Source of the DNA: Billgrantia lactosivorans
GTDB taxonomy: Bacteria > Pseudomonadota > Gammaproteobacteria > Pseudomonadales > Halomonadaceae
Length of the DNA stretch: 64,000 nucleotides
Direction: 5' to 3'
Assembly (NCBI RefSeq): GCF_003254665.1
Contig: NZ_QHGY01000003.1
Coordinates: 248,286 to 312,285 of the forward strand
Shown here piece after piece: positions 8,751-17,583 of this stretch. Position 1 is the first letter of the stretch. The number at the start of each line of letters is the position of its first letter. The notes beneath the pieces were generated by a model, which saw only the letters and a list, made by a program, of their open reading frames with translations, was not told the DNA's origin and made no database searches. Both the position numbers and the translations under genes were made by a program.

Positions 8751-9482
8751 ATGAATCCCACCATCGAACTGCTGAAGTCCCACCGCTCGATTCGTCAATT
8801 CACCGACCGCAAGATTCCCGACGCGCTGCTGCGCGAGCTGATCCGCGCCGGCCAGGCCGCGGCGACCTCCAGCCACGTCCAGGCCTACAGCGTCATCCAC
8901 GTCAAGAACCCGGCCAACCGCGAGACGCTCGCCGAGCTGGCCGGCGGCCAGGCCTACGTGGCCAGCGCCTCCGACTTCCTGGTGTTCTGCGCCGACATGA
9001 AGCGTCCCACCGAAGCCTCCGAGCGTACCGGCGCCAACGTCGTGCGCGGCATGACCGAGCAACTGCTGGTGGCCAGCATCGATACCGCGCTGATGGCGCA
9101 GAACGTGGCCGTCGCCGCCGAATCCGAGGGGCTCGGCATCTGCTACATCGGCGGCATTCGCAACAACCCCCGCGCCGTCAGCGACCTGCTGCGCCTACCC
9201 GAACACGTCTACCCGGTGTTCGGCATGTGTCTCGGCTACCCGGCCGTCGAGCCGGACCTCAAGCCGCGGCTGCCGGTGGAGGCGATCCTCAAGGTGGACA
9301 CCTACACCGACGACAGCGAGCAGGTGGCGGCCTTCGACGAGGCCATGCAGGCCTACTACGGCCGGCGTCGCGGCGGCAACAAGGACTCCAACTGGTCGCG
9401 CAACCTCGAGCCCCTGTTCGACAGCAAGCTGCGTGCCCATATGCGCGAGTTTCTCGTCGAGCGCGGCTTCGAGATGAAGTGA
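8751..9482 (+). CDS. nfsA: Oxygen-insensitive NADPH nitroreductase
   Basis: 243 aa. FMN-dependent reductase of nitroaromatics and quinones. HRSIRQFTDRKI (FMN phosphate site), QAAATSSHVQAYSVIHV and the long C-terminal extension with NKDSNWSRNLEPLF are typical of NfsA rather than NfsB. Length equals E. coli NfsA (240 aa). A nucleoside deaminase gene begins 28 nt downstream on the same strand. Confidence 0.88.
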   Translation: MNPTIELLKSHRSIRQFTDRKIPDALLRELIRAGQAAATSSHVQAYSVIHVKNPANRETLAELAGGQAYVASASDFLVFCADMKRPTEASERTGANVVRGMTEQLLVASIDTALMAQNVAVAAESEGLGICYIGGIRNNPRAVSDLLRLPEHVYPVFGMCLGYPAVEPDLKPRLPVEAILKVDTYTDDSEQVAAFDEAMQAYYGRRRGGNKDSNWSRNLEPLFDSKLRAHMREFLVERGFEMK

Positions 9483-9510
9483 CCGACTCTCCCCCACGAC
9501 CGGAGGCCGC

Positions 9511-10086
9511 ATGGCAACGCTACTGAACTCACAATCGGTGGTGACGGAAGCCGCCCTGGCCGCCATCGCGCACATGCCCACCGCCAGCCTGCCGGCGCTG
9601 ATGGACGATGCGTTCGCCCAGCGCTTGACCGATGCCGACCTCATGCGGGTCGCCGTGCTGCTGGCGCAGAAGAGCCATGACGAGGGCGGTTGCCCCATCG
9701 GCGCGGTGATCGTCGACAACGCCACACGGCGCATCCTGGGCAAGGGCCACAACACCCTGGTGCAGGAGAACCACCCCTACAACCACGGCGAGACCTCGGC
9801 GATTCGCGATGCCGGCCGACGGGACTTCAGCCGCGCCACGCTCTTCACCTCGCTGAGCCCCTGCGAGATCTGCGCCACCCTGCTTCACATGCGCGGCTTC
9901 TCCCGCGTGGTGGTGGGCGACGTGACCAATGCCTCGGGCACCGAGCCCCTGCTGCGCGCCAAGGGCATCCAGGTGGACATTCTGGAGGACGCCCGCGGCA
10001 TCGAACTCTATGCCCGCTTCCGCGCCGAGCGACCGGAGCTGGACCTCGAGGACTGGCAGGGCCTGAGGGCGACGCGTGAGCCGTGA
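9511..10086 (+). CDS. Nucleoside/cytosine deaminase family protein (CDA fold)
   Basis: 191 aa. Zinc-deaminase motifs: NHGETSAIRDAG with the His ligand and proton-shuttle Glu, and SPCEICATLLH with the two Cys ligands. NHGE plus PCEIC resembles fungal-type cytosine deaminase and related bacterial guanine/cytosine deaminases. Start ATG 9511 has CGGAGG upstream. Overlaps the next gene by 11 nt. Substrate not determinable from sequence. Confidence 0.8.
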   Translation: MATLLNSQSVVTEAALAAIAHMPTASLPALMDDAFAQRLTDADLMRVAVLLAQKSHDEGGCPIGAVIVDNATRRILGKGHNTLVQENHPYNHGETSAIRDAGRRDFSRATLFTSLSPCEICATLLHMRGFSRVVVGDVTNASGTEPLLRAKGIQVDILEDARGIELYARFRAERPELDLEDWQGLRATREP

Positions 10087-10570
10087 CGATTCAATCACCA
10101 CCGAGCTGCCGGTGGGCGTCATCAGCGATACCCACGGGCTGCTGCGCCCCGAGGCGCTCGCCCTGCTCGAGGGCTGCGGGCTGATCCTGCACCTGGGCGA
10201 CGTCGGCGCCCGGGACGAGGACGCCGCCATCCTCGAGCGGCTGGCGGCGCTGGCGCCGGTGGCGGCGGTGCGTGGCAACATCGACACTGCCCCCTGGGCC
10301 GAGGCGCTGCCGGCGATGCGCGACCTGACCGTCAACGGCTGGCGCCTGCACCTGGTGCATCGCCTGCATGACTTCGACCCCGCCACCCCCTGCGACGCCG
10401 TGCTCCACGGTCACTCCCACCAGCCGCGCCACGAGTGGCAGCAGGGCCGTCTGCTGTTCAACCCCGGCGCGGCCGGCAAGCGCCGCTTCCGCCTGCCCAT
10501 CACCCTGGGCAAGCTGTGGGCCGACCCGGGCGGGCTGCGTGGCGCGATCCTCTACCTGCCGCTCAGTTGA
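10076..10570 (+). CDS. YfcE-like metallophosphoesterase
   Basis: 164 aa. Calcineurin-like metal motifs in order: GVISDTHG, LHLGDVGARD, VRGNID, LVH and HGHSHQP. Length and arrangement fit the YfcE/MJ0936 group of phosphodiesterases. GTG start at 10076 inside the deaminase 3' end suggests coupling with it. Confidence 0.85.
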   Translation: MSRDDSITTELPVGVISDTHGLLRPEALALLEGCGLILHLGDVGARDEDAAILERLAALAPVAAVRGNIDTAPWAEALPAMRDLTVNGWRLHLVHRLHDFDPATPCDAVLHGHSHQPRHEWQQGRLLFNPGAAGKRRFRLPITLGKLWADPGGLRGAILYLPLS

Positions 10571-10661
10571 GGCCGGGCGCAGCGCATTGCGCAATTATGT
10601 CCAAGCCTTCCCCGGCGGCCCGGCTTACGCTATGCCTGTATGGCGTTCAGGGAGGCGCGAC

Positions 10662-11492
10662 ATGGCCAGGCAATCCAGCCGGTTCGACTACTACAAGAGC
10701 CGGCAGATACCCGAGCTCACGGTGCTCCAAGCATCGCTGAGCGACTTCAGCTACGACCGCCACGCCCACGAGGAGTACGCCTTCGGCGTGACCCTCTCCG
10801 GGCGGCAGGACTTCTTCAGCGGCGGTGAGTTTCATCGCAGCCCGCCCGGCAACGTCATCCAGTTCAACCCCGAACAGGTGCACGACGGCCACCCGGGCGA
10901 CGACACCACGCTGGGCTACGTGATGATCTACGTGCCCGCCGCCCAGCTCGAGGCCTCGTTCGCCGACGCAGCGGGAAGCGAGCGTGCCGCCCGGTTCCAC
11001 GGCCGCGAGACCCTGCTGGCCGATCCCGAGCTGCGCCACGCCATCCTCGATCTGGCCGGGCTCTTGATTCACCGTCAAGGCACGCGCATCGACCAGGAGC
11101 ACGCCCTGCACCGGATGGCGACCCGCCTGGTGCAGCGCGCCGGCAGGTTCCAGCCCGGCGGCAGGGCGAGCCGCCCCGATGCGCTGCTGCTGAGGGCCAA
11201 GGAGTACGTGCTCGCCAACCTGGAAGCGGACCTCTCGCTGGACGAGATCAGCCAGGCCGCGCATCTCTCGAAGTACCACTTCCTGCGTCTGTTCCGGCAG
11301 CAGTTCGGCATCACGCCGCACCAGTACGTGCTGAGCTGCCGGGTCAACGCCGCGCGCAGCGCCCTGGAGGCCGGCGAGGCGCCCTCGGAAGTGGCCTTCC
11401 GCTACGGCTTCACCGACCTCAGCCACTTCAACCGTCGCTTCAAGCGCATCTACGGCAAGACGCCGTACCAATATCAGCGCAGCGTCACCTAG
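10662..11492 (+). CDS. AraC family transcriptional regulator
   Basis: About 276 aa. N-terminal cupin-like sensor (YDRHAHEEYAFGVTLSGRQDFFSGGEF, FNPEQVHDGHPGD) and a C-terminal double HTH (LSLDEISQAAHLSKYHFLRLFRQQFG; VAFRYGFTDLSHFNRRFKRIYGKTPYQYQ). ATG 10662 has GGAGG about 7 nt upstream. It lies 62 nt upstream of a LysE exporter; AraC-LysE pairs are common and the regulator probably controls the exporter. Confidence 0.87.
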   Translation: MARQSSRFDYYKSRQIPELTVLQASLSDFSYDRHAHEEYAFGVTLSGRQDFFSGGEFHRSPPGNVIQFNPEQVHDGHPGDDTTLGYVMIYVPAAQLEASFADAAGSERAARFHGRETLLADPELRHAILDLAGLLIHRQGTRIDQEHALHRMATRLVQRAGRFQPGGRASRPDALLLRAKEYVLANLEADLSLDEISQAAHLSKYHFLRLFRQQFGITPHQYVLSCRVNAARSALEAGEAPSEVAFRYGFTDLSHFNRRFKRIYGKTPYQYQRSVT

Positions 11493-11554
11493 CGGCGCGG
11501 AACCCCCGGCCGCTCGGCCACATCATCACGCACTACCTGTCGGAGAGACTCCCC

Positions 11555-12166
11555 ATGGAGATCGTCGCCTATGCCCTGGGCGTCATGTACACGCCTGGGC
11601 CCGTGAACCTGCTTGGCCTGAACGCCGGCCTCAACGGCCAGGCCAGAACCTCCCTCGGCTTCTTCGTCGGCGTGGGGCTGGCCATGCTCACGCTCTTCCT
11701 GCTGTTCGGCTGGGCCGGCGGGGCCTGGGTGCGCGGCGACATGCTCGCCGTGGTGGGGGCGGTGGGGTGCGGCTATATCCTTTATCTGGCGCTCAAGGTC
11801 GCTCGCTCGAGCGTCGACCTGGGCAAGGTGCGCCAAGCACCGCGCGTGCTGAGCTTTCGCGACGGCTTGATCATGCAGTTGTGCAATCCCAAGGCGATGA
11901 TCGCGACCCTGCCGATCGCCACCCTCCAGTTTCCCGCCGCCGGCATCCACGGCGTGAGCCTGCTGTTCTGGTCGCTCGGGCTGGCCGCGCTGGCCTTCGG
12001 TGCGCCCACCAGCTACGCCCTGATGGGCGCCGTGGTGGGTCAGCGCCTCGCGAACCCCCGCCTGCTCAAGGGCTTCAGCCTCGCCATGGCGGCAATGCTG
12101 GCATGGGTCGCGATCGCCATCGGCTACGAGCACGTGTGGCTGCCGCTGGCTTGGGGAGGGGGTTAA
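11555..12166 (+). CDS. LysE family amino-acid exporter
   Basis: 203 aa with six hydrophobic segments. The family opening is visible: YTPGPVNLLGLNAGLNGQARTSLGFFVGVGLA, and the central LQLCNPKA-type motif appears as MQLCNPKAMIATLP. Moves amino acids or related compounds out of the cell. Probably regulated by the AraC protein just upstream. Confidence 0.83.
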   Translation: MEIVAYALGVMYTPGPVNLLGLNAGLNGQARTSLGFFVGVGLAMLTLFLLFGWAGGAWVRGDMLAVVGAVGCGYILYLALKVARSSVDLGKVRQAPRVLSFRDGLIMQLCNPKAMIATLPIATLQFPAAGIHGVSLLFWSLGLAALAFGAPTSYALMGAVVGQRLANPRLLKGFSLAMAAMLAWVAIAIGYEHVWLPLAWGGG

Positions 12167-12380
12167 GGTATTGTCCTGCCTACGGCTTCGTTGGTTTCCG
12201 TTGATCCAGCGCAGCAGACGGTCCAGCTTGGAATGATAGTCTTGGCCCCAGCAAACAATAGCGATAGCCCGCCCGCAAGGATGCCCAATGACAAGTGCCA
12301 GCTGGCTGAGCGTTGTCTCTTTCGATGCTAGTCTGAGCGCAGGTTGAATGAGGGATGGCAACCCCAGAAGGAATATCCCC

Positions 12381-12746
12381 ATGGAAGCGAGCTCTTCCGC
12401 CCCCCGCATTACCCTGCATCCGCTCGATCGCCGCGTACAGGTGACGATCGGCGACACCCTGCTGGCCGACACTACTCGTGCCATCGAGCTGCGCGAGCGC
12501 GGCTACCCGCCGCGCCTGTACCTTCCCCGCCAAGACGTGCGCATGGACAGGTTGACCCGCTCGAACACCGCGACCCACTGCCCCTTCAAGGGCGATGCCG
12601 CCTACTTCTCGTTCGGTGAACAGGCCGACGTGGCGTGGAGCTACAAGCAGCCGTTGGCGGGCATGGAGGCGATTGCCGGGTGCGTGGCGTTTGACGACGT
12701 CGCCTGTTTTTCGGAACGTCCCGGCGCGTCAAGGGCAATGTCATAG
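12381..12746 (+). CDS. DUF427 domain protein
   Basis: About 121 aa. Pattern of the family visible: RVQVTIGDTLLADTTRAIELRERGYPPRLYLPRQDV, THCPFKGDAAYFS and the final VAFDDVACFSE. Function unknown. ATG 12381 chosen (AGAAGGA upstream); the frame extends upstream to 12348 without conserved residues. The 214 nt before it hold no gene that can be supported. Confidence 0.85.
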   Translation: MEASSSAPRITLHPLDRRVQVTIGDTLLADTTRAIELRERGYPPRLYLPRQDVRMDRLTRSNTATHCPFKGDAAYFSFGEQADVAWSYKQPLAGMEAIAGCVAFDDVACFSERPGASRAMS

Positions 12747-12780
12747 CGCCTCCCCATGGGGAAATGGCGCCTCTCGAGCG

Positions 12781-13965
12781 CTAGCGCAGGGCATGCCAAT
12801 CGATGGCGGCCCTCTCCTTGAGCAACCACGACCCGAGCCCGGCGACGGCAAGCCCCAGGACGGCGAAGAGCAGGAAGGTGGCGGCATGGCCTTCCGCCCC
12901 GACCAGCCAGCCGGCCAGCGGGGAGCCGGCGACCTGGCCGGCCGAGGTGGCGAGCAGCGGCAGCACCGGGGCGAAGGCGGGTACCTCGGTCATGATCTGG
13001 AGGCTTCTCACCAGGTAGAAGCCGGTCAGGGTCATGTAGCCGGCGCCGAACAGGGCCGCCGATGCCAGGGCGAGGGCGAAGCTGCCGGGATCGATGACCA
13101 GAATCGCGAGGCTCGCGGACATCACCGTGAGACCGGCGGCATGGCTCGCGGCCGGCCCGAAGCGTGAGATGAGGTCGCCGGTGCCGGCGCCGGTCAGCCC
13201 GCCGAGGCCGACGGCCAGCCACATCCAGGCGGTCTGGCTCGGCGCGAGCCCGCCGGCGTTGATCACCGCATCGGGGGCAAACACCCAGTAGGCGGCGCTC
13301 ACGCAGCCCATGCCCACCGCAAGGCCGCTCAGTCGAGCGATCCCCAACCACTCCTCACGGCTCACCGGCATGTCGGCCAGGCGAGACCGTGAAGGCGAGG
13401 TGCGTGGCGCTTCCCGCGGCAGATAGCAGAGGGCGGCCAAGGCGGCGAGCGCCGCCAGGAGGGCGAATCCGGTATAGGCGCTGCGCCAGGCCTCCGCCCA
13501 GATCAGCACCGCGGGCATGGCCAGCGCGATCCCCACGCTGGTGCCGGCATTGACGGTGGCGTTGACCCGTCCGCGCAGCCCGGGCGGGACGACCCGGGAC
13601 ACCGCCTGCGCCATGGCCGGCGAGGAGAGCCCGGTGCTGATGCCGCAGACCAGCACCCCGACGGCCAGCAGCAGCGAGGAAGGCGCCAGGGCGATCGTCA
13701 TCAGCCCGATGGCGGCCAGGCCGGCGGCCGCAACCCCGGCGTGCCGGACCCCGAGGCGGCGGGTGACCCAGGGCGCGGCGAGGATGGCGAAGACGAAGCT
13801 GAGGAACGGCAGGGCGCCGATCACCCCCGCCATGGTCGGCGAGATCGTCAGCTCGTCGCGCATCGAGGGCAAAAAGAGCCCGAACACGAAGCGGGCCAGC
13901 CCGTAGGTGATGGCGATGACGCCGCTGCCGAGCGCCGCCATGCCGAGGGCAGACAAGGGCCTCAT
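12781..13965 (-). CDS. MFS transporter (YbfB/YjiJ-like)
   Basis: 394 aa with twelve predicted membrane helices. ITYGLARFVFGLFLPSMRDEL is typical of the YbfB/YjiJ-related MFS group. It overlaps the TetR gene by 4 nt (ATGA at 13962-13965), so the two are co-transcribed and the exporter is probably induced by the ligand of TetR. Substrate unknown. Confidence 0.85.
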   Translation of the reverse strand: MRPLSALGMAALGSGVIAITYGLARFVFGLFLPSMRDELTISPTMAGVIGALPFLSFVFAILAAPWVTRRLGVRHAGVAAAGLAAIGLMTIALAPSSLLLAVGVLVCGISTGLSSPAMAQAVSRVVPPGLRGRVNATVNAGTSVGIALAMPAVLIWAEAWRSAYTGFALLAALAALAALCYLPREAPRTSPSRSRLADMPVSREEWLGIARLSGLAVGMGCVSAAYWVFAPDAVINAGGLAPSQTAWMWLAVGLGGLTGAGTGDLISRFGPAASHAAGLTVMSASLAILVIDPGSFALALASAALFGAGYMTLTGFYLVRSLQIMTEVPAFAPVLPLLATSAGQVAGSPLAGWLVGAEGHAATFLLFAVLGLAVAGLGSWLLKERAAIDWHALR

Positions 13966-14528
13966 GGGGTCTCGCTCCGGGCCGCGGCGAGCAGGGCATC
14001 GGCCACCGCCCGGGTGTCGGCGAGGGCGGCATCCATGCCCAGCAGTACCACCGCCGTGTTGCTGCCTTCCAGTACCAGGAAGAGGCGCCGCGCGAGGCCG
14101 GCGTGGTGGTCCAGGCCGTCGCGCGCCACGGCGGCCTCGAGGCGTGCCAGCAGGTCGCGCTTGGCGGCTTTCGCCAGGGCATGGACCTCGGCGCTGTGCT
14201 CGGCGAACTCGCCCATCGCCTTGACCATGATGCAGCCCTGGCGGCTGCAGCGTTTCAGCCAGCGGCCATGGGCTTCGACCAGGGCCTGGGTCGCCTGGCC
14301 CGGCGGGGCGGCGGCGGAGGCCGCATCCAGGCTGGCGATGAAGCGCGCATGGCGAGCCTCGAGCACCGCCGCGACCAGCGCCTCCTTGGAGGCGAAGTGG
14401 TTGTAGAGCGTCATGCGCACCACCCCGGCCGCCGCCACGATGCGGTCGATGCCGGTGGCGTGAAAGCCCTGCTCGTAGAACAGCCGCTCGGCCGTGGCGA
14501 GCAGTTGATCGCGCTTGGAAGCTGGCAT
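13962..14528 (-). CDS. TetR/AcrR family regulator
   Basis: 188 aa. N-terminal HTH: SKRDQLLATAERLFYEQGFHATGIDRIVAAAGVVRMTLYNHFASKEALV (residues about 4-55), then an all-helical ligand domain containing CSRQGCIMVKAMGEF, a Cys-bearing stretch seen in many TetR proteins of this branch. An operator-like sequence lies 30-50 nt upstream of the start. Autoregulation together with the coupled MFS gene is likely. Confidence 0.88.
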   Translation of the reverse strand: MPASKRDQLLATAERLFYEQGFHATGIDRIVAAAGVVRMTLYNHFASKEALVAAVLEARHARFIASLDAASAAAPPGQATQALVEAHGRWLKRCSRQGCIMVKAMGEFAEHSAEVHALAKAAKRDLLARLEAAVARDGLDHHAGLARRLFLVLEGSNTAVVLLGMDAALADTRAVADALLAAARSETP

Positions 14529-14557
14529 CGATGGCGCTCCTGTGCACCTGGTATATA

Positions 14558-14579
14558 TAGACCGATCTATCTAGATCGG
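14558..14579. promoter_or_regulatory. Probable TetR operator
   Basis: Inverted repeat CCGATCTA-TC-TAGATCGG (14562-14579), overlapping a second near-palindrome TAGACCGATCTA (14558-14569). Such TAGAC(C/T)G(A/G)TCTA boxes are typical of NemR/AcrR-like TetR proteins. It lies just upstream of the TetR-MFS operon start at 14528. Confidence 0.6.
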
Positions 14580-14638
14580 AGTCAGTTAAATACACAGCAA
14601 CGGCGGTGTCAAACAGTCACGCCTTGACCGAACAGAAA

Positions 14639-14662
14639 GGGCCGCTTTCTGGAAAGCGGCCC
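14639..14662 (-). terminator. Probable rho-independent terminator after the 14734-15069 gene
   Basis: Perfect 11-bp inverted repeat GGGCCGCTTTC / GAAAGCGGCCC with only 2 nt between arms. Reading the minus strand it is followed by TTTCTGTT, a weak T-rich tail, so it fits the end of the minus-strand gene at 14734 better than any plus-strand unit. Confidence 0.6.
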
Positions 14663-14733
14663 TGTACGTTACGGCTGACTCAGCAAGCAGTCGGTATCAG
14701 CTATCCGACATGCGGGGATTCTCGATAGCGGCT

Positions 14734-15069
14734 TCAGGCGGCTCCCGGCTCCCGGAAATAATGCCAGGCATGATGGTAGAGCACGCCGGCATAGCCGTTG
14801 CGCTGGATGAGCTTGAGAATCTTGGCGGGATTTTCGTCATTCAGGGCCTTGTGCAGTTTCGCCCGCTGCTCTTCATCGAGGGCCTCGTACCAGTGGTAGG
14901 GCGCGCCCTGGGCATTGCTATCCTCGGCCTTGCGCATCAGGTCCATTTCGATACGCCCGCCATGCCGATACAGGATGTCGTAGCCCTCCTGCAGCCGGGA
15001 TGACGGCACGTCGCACGGCTTCTCGAGACCTTCCAGCACGTTGTAGTAGTAATAGCTCAGCGGTTGCAT
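14734..15069 (-). CDS. Conserved-looking hypothetical protein
   Basis: 111 aa, not recognised. Begins MQPLSYYYYNVLEGLEKPCD, is rich in Tyr, His and charged residues and has no signal peptide or membrane segment. ATG 15069 is preceded by GGAGG. The codon use is like that of its neighbours and a good hairpin terminator follows, so it is probably a real monocistronic gene. Confidence 0.6.
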   Translation of the reverse strand: MQPLSYYYYNVLEGLEKPCDVPSSRLQEGYDILYRHGGRIEMDLMRKAEDSNAQGAPYHWYEALDEEQRAKLHKALNDENPAKILKLIQRNGYAGVLYHHAWHYFREPGAA

Positions 15070-15288
15070 GTGGCTCCTCCAGCGGTATGCCGTTGCTTGT
15101 CTCTACCCACCTGCTTTTCTTCCCTCATCCTGCCTGAGCCAAGGCGGCGGGCTCAACGGAAAAAATGTAAGCCATCCGCGCCCCCGCACCCCATGGTCAG
15201 GCGTCGAACATGCGTGGCTCATGCGCTCGGAGGCGGTGCTGGCGCTAAACTGAAGTCAGCAAGGGGCGACGACGGGATGGGGCGGGCG

Positions 15289-16308
15289 ATGAACTACGAG
15301 CAGGTGGTGAAGAACCTCTGGCGCCATGGCGACGGGCAGGTGCCCGACCAGGCCGCCAGGCTGAAGGCGCTGATTCGCTATGCCACCCTGGCCCCTTCCG
15401 GCCACAACACCCAGTGCTGGCGCTTTCGCATCGCCGAGGGAGCCATCACCATTTTGCCGGATCTCACCCGGCGTACCCCGGTGGTCGACCCGGACGACCA
15501 CCACCTCTACGTTTCGCTGGGATGCGCCGCCGAGAACCTGAGCCTGGCGGCGCGGGCGTTCGGCATGTCGGGCGAGGTGACCTTTCATGCCGAAGGCGAC
15601 GGCGAGGTTCGCGTCATGCTGGCGCCCTGCCAGCCGGAGGTCTCGCCGCTGTTCGAGGCCATTCCGGCCCGCCAGTGCTCGCGCACCGACTACGACGGCT
15701 TGCCCCTCGCCGATGAAGAGCTGGGCCGGCTGCAGGCCGCCGGCACCGGGCAAGGGGTCTCCATCAGCCTGCTGACCGAGAAGAAAGCCATCGAGAAGGT
15801 GCTGGAGTACGTGCTCCAGGCCAACGGCCGGCAGATCGCCAACGCGGCGTTCCGGCAGGAGCTCGAAGGCTGGATCCGCTTCGGCGAGCACGAGGCGGTC
15901 GAGGCCGGGGATGGGCTCTTCGCCCGCTCGATGGGCAGTCCCGCCACGCCGCGCTGGCTGGGCCGCTGGCTGTTTCGCGCGTTGCTGCGGCAAGGCGCCG
16001 AGAATGCCAAGGTCGCCCGCCAGGTGCGCAGCTCCGCCGGCATTGCCGTGTTCATCTCGGCCGCCGACGATCGGGCGCACTGGGTCGAAGCCGGGCGCTG
16101 CTACCAGCGTTTCGCCCTGCAGGCCACGGCACTCGGCATCTGCAACGCCTTCATCAACCAGCCGGTCGAGGAGGCGAGCGTGCGCCCGTCCTTCGCCGAG
16201 GCCCTGGGGATCGTCGGCGGGCGCCCCGACCTGGTGGTGCGGTTCGGCCGGGGCAAGGCGATGCCGCGCTCGCTGCGCCGGCCGGTGGAGGCGGTGCTGG
16301 TCCCGTAA
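15289..16308 (+). CDS. Acg-family FMN-binding oxidoreductase (nitroreductase-like)
   Basis: About 339 aa. RYATLAPSGHNTQCWRFRI is the FMN-binding opening of the tandem nitroreductase-like Acg family; PARQCSRTDYDG and QATALGICNAFINQPVEE match its second half. Two in-frame ATGs are possible, 15277 and 15289; 15289 gives MNYEQVVKNLWRH. Family members probably sequester or reduce flavin-linked substrates; the role here is unknown. Confidence 0.78.
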   Translation: MNYEQVVKNLWRHGDGQVPDQAARLKALIRYATLAPSGHNTQCWRFRIAEGAITILPDLTRRTPVVDPDDHHLYVSLGCAAENLSLAARAFGMSGEVTFHAEGDGEVRVMLAPCQPEVSPLFEAIPARQCSRTDYDGLPLADEELGRLQAAGTGQGVSISLLTEKKAIEKVLEYVLQANGRQIANAAFRQELEGWIRFGEHEAVEAGDGLFARSMGSPATPRWLGRWLFRALLRQGAENAKVARQVRSSAGIAVFISAADDRAHWVEAGRCYQRFALQATALGICNAFINQPVEEASVRPSFAEALGIVGGRPDLVVRFGRGKAMPRSLRRPVEAVLVP

Positions 16309-16455
16309 CCCCACAAACAGATAACGCTATGGCCGATGGGCCGAATCAGCTGCCATTCGGCTCACCAGGATATGCCGACAGCAATGTGCGTGGCTTTACT
16401 TCCAGCCCAGATGCCTCCATATCCTCGTCAATCCCTCTTGTCCCGGAGCCCAGCC

Positions 16456-16890
16456 ATGTCCGATTCCCTGCACCTGGCCTGCCCTCACTGCCTGGCCATC
16501 AACCGCGTGGCCACGGCGCGCCTGGCCGCCTCGCGTTGCGGCAAGTGCAAGCAGCCGATGTTCACCGCCGCCCCCCTGGAACTCACCGGCGCCAACTACG
16601 CGGCGCTGATCGAGCGCAGCGAGCTGCCGGTGGTGGTGGACTTCTGGGCCAGCTGGTGCGGGCCCTGCAAGATGATGGCGCCGATCTTCGCCCAGACCGC
16701 CACCGAGCTGGAGCCGCGCATCCGCTTCGCCAAACTCGACACCGAGGCGGAGCCGGGACTGGCCGGACGCTTCGGCATCCGCAGCATCCCCACGCTGATC
16801 GTGTTCAAGCAGGGGCGTGAGGTCGCCCGCCAGGCCGGGCTGATACAGGGCTCGCAGCTCAAGCGCTGGCTAGAGCCGCACCTGGTTTGA
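16456..16890 (+). CDS. trxC: Thioredoxin 2
   Basis: 144 aa. Cytoplasmic thiol-disulfide reductant. The N-terminal zinc-binding module has two CxxC pairs (C9/C12 and C28/C31) followed by the thioredoxin fold with active site WCGPC (C68, C71) and the cis-Pro stretch RSIPTLIVFK. The zinc module separates TrxC from TrxA. Start ATG 16456. A small hairpin (16340-16361) lies between it and the upstream oxidoreductase gene. Confidence 0.93.
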   Translation: MSDSLHLACPHCLAINRVATARLAASRCGKCKQPMFTAAPLELTGANYAALIERSELPVVVDFWASWCGPCKMMAPIFAQTATELEPRIRFAKLDTEAEPGLAGRFGIRSIPTLIVFKQGREVARQAGLIQGSQLKRWLEPHLV

Positions 16891-16902
16891 AGCCCCAGCA
16901 GG

Positions 16903-17556
16903 TCAGCGATCCAGCAGTCCCTCGGCCAGCGCCACGCCGAGCCGGTCCACGGCGGCGGCGAGCTTCTCGTCGATGACGTGCAGGTACTCCGTCCAGTCGT
17001 CGACGTGGTGCAGCTCCGCCTTGCCGTCCGAGATGCCGCGCAGCACGATCAGCGGCACGTTAAAGCGCATGCAGGCGCGCAGGCAGGCGTAGCTCTCCAT
17101 GTCCACCATTTCGGCGGCAATGGCGGCATAGGCCTCGCCCGAGACGATGTTGGCGCCGGTGGAGAGCGTGGCCTCGGCAATGCCGGGAATGCGCAGCGGC
17201 AGGGGCAGGATCGCCGGCAGGTCGAGGAAAGGGGTGATCCCCTTCTCGAAGCCCAGCGGCGAGGCGTCCATGTCGCGGTAGGCGATGGAGCTCGCCTGGT
17301 AGATCTCGGTCTGCTCGAGCGAGCGGCTGCCCGCCGAGCCCAGCGACACCACCAGGTCGGGCAGGCGCCCCTGCCGGGCGTGCGCGGCCAGGGCCGCGGT
17401 GAGCTCCACCGCCGCCTCTACCGGGCCGACGCCGGTCATGAACGGCGCGAAACGCTGCCTGAGATGCGGGCCGTATTCGGCCTCGGCGGCCATGGCAAAG
17501 AGCACGTCGTGGCCGCCGAGTGTCGTCAGTGGCGGCGTGCCTGATGCCGCGCTCAT
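16903..17556 (-). CDS. mtnN: 5'-methylthioadenosine / S-adenosylhomocysteine nucleosidase family protein
   Basis: 217 aa, PNP/UDP phosphorylase superfamily. Visible signatures: MAAEAEYG (N-terminal Glu region), VSLGSAGS, EMVDMESYACLRAC (substrate-ribose site) and RGISDGKAE with the catalytic Asp. The arrangement fits MTA/SAH nucleosidase, which recycles SAM by-products. Sequence is somewhat divergent, so a related nucleosidase is possible. Converges on trxC with 12 nt between the two stops. Confidence 0.78.
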   Translation of the reverse strand: MSAASGTPPLTTLGGHDVLFAMAAEAEYGPHLRQRFAPFMTGVGPVEAAVELTAALAAHARQGRLPDLVVSLGSAGSRSLEQTEIYQASSIAYRDMDASPLGFEKGITPFLDLPAILPLPLRIPGIAEATLSTGANIVSGEAYAAIAAEMVDMESYACLRACMRFNVPLIVLRGISDGKAELHHVDDWTEYLHVIDEKLAAAVDRLGVALAEGLLDR

Positions 17557-17583
17557 GCGTCGATCCTCGCCTGAGCCTCAGCC

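Noticed and set aside
12180..12340. Possible transposase relic on the minus strand (SKLDRLLRWINGNQ)
   Set aside because: Only a short stretch looks suggestive, with no further transposase motif or inverted repeats.
16340..16361. Hairpin GCCGAAT/ATTCGGC as a terminator after the Acg-type gene
   Set aside because: Stem is only 7 bp and no T-run follows; not enough to call a terminator.
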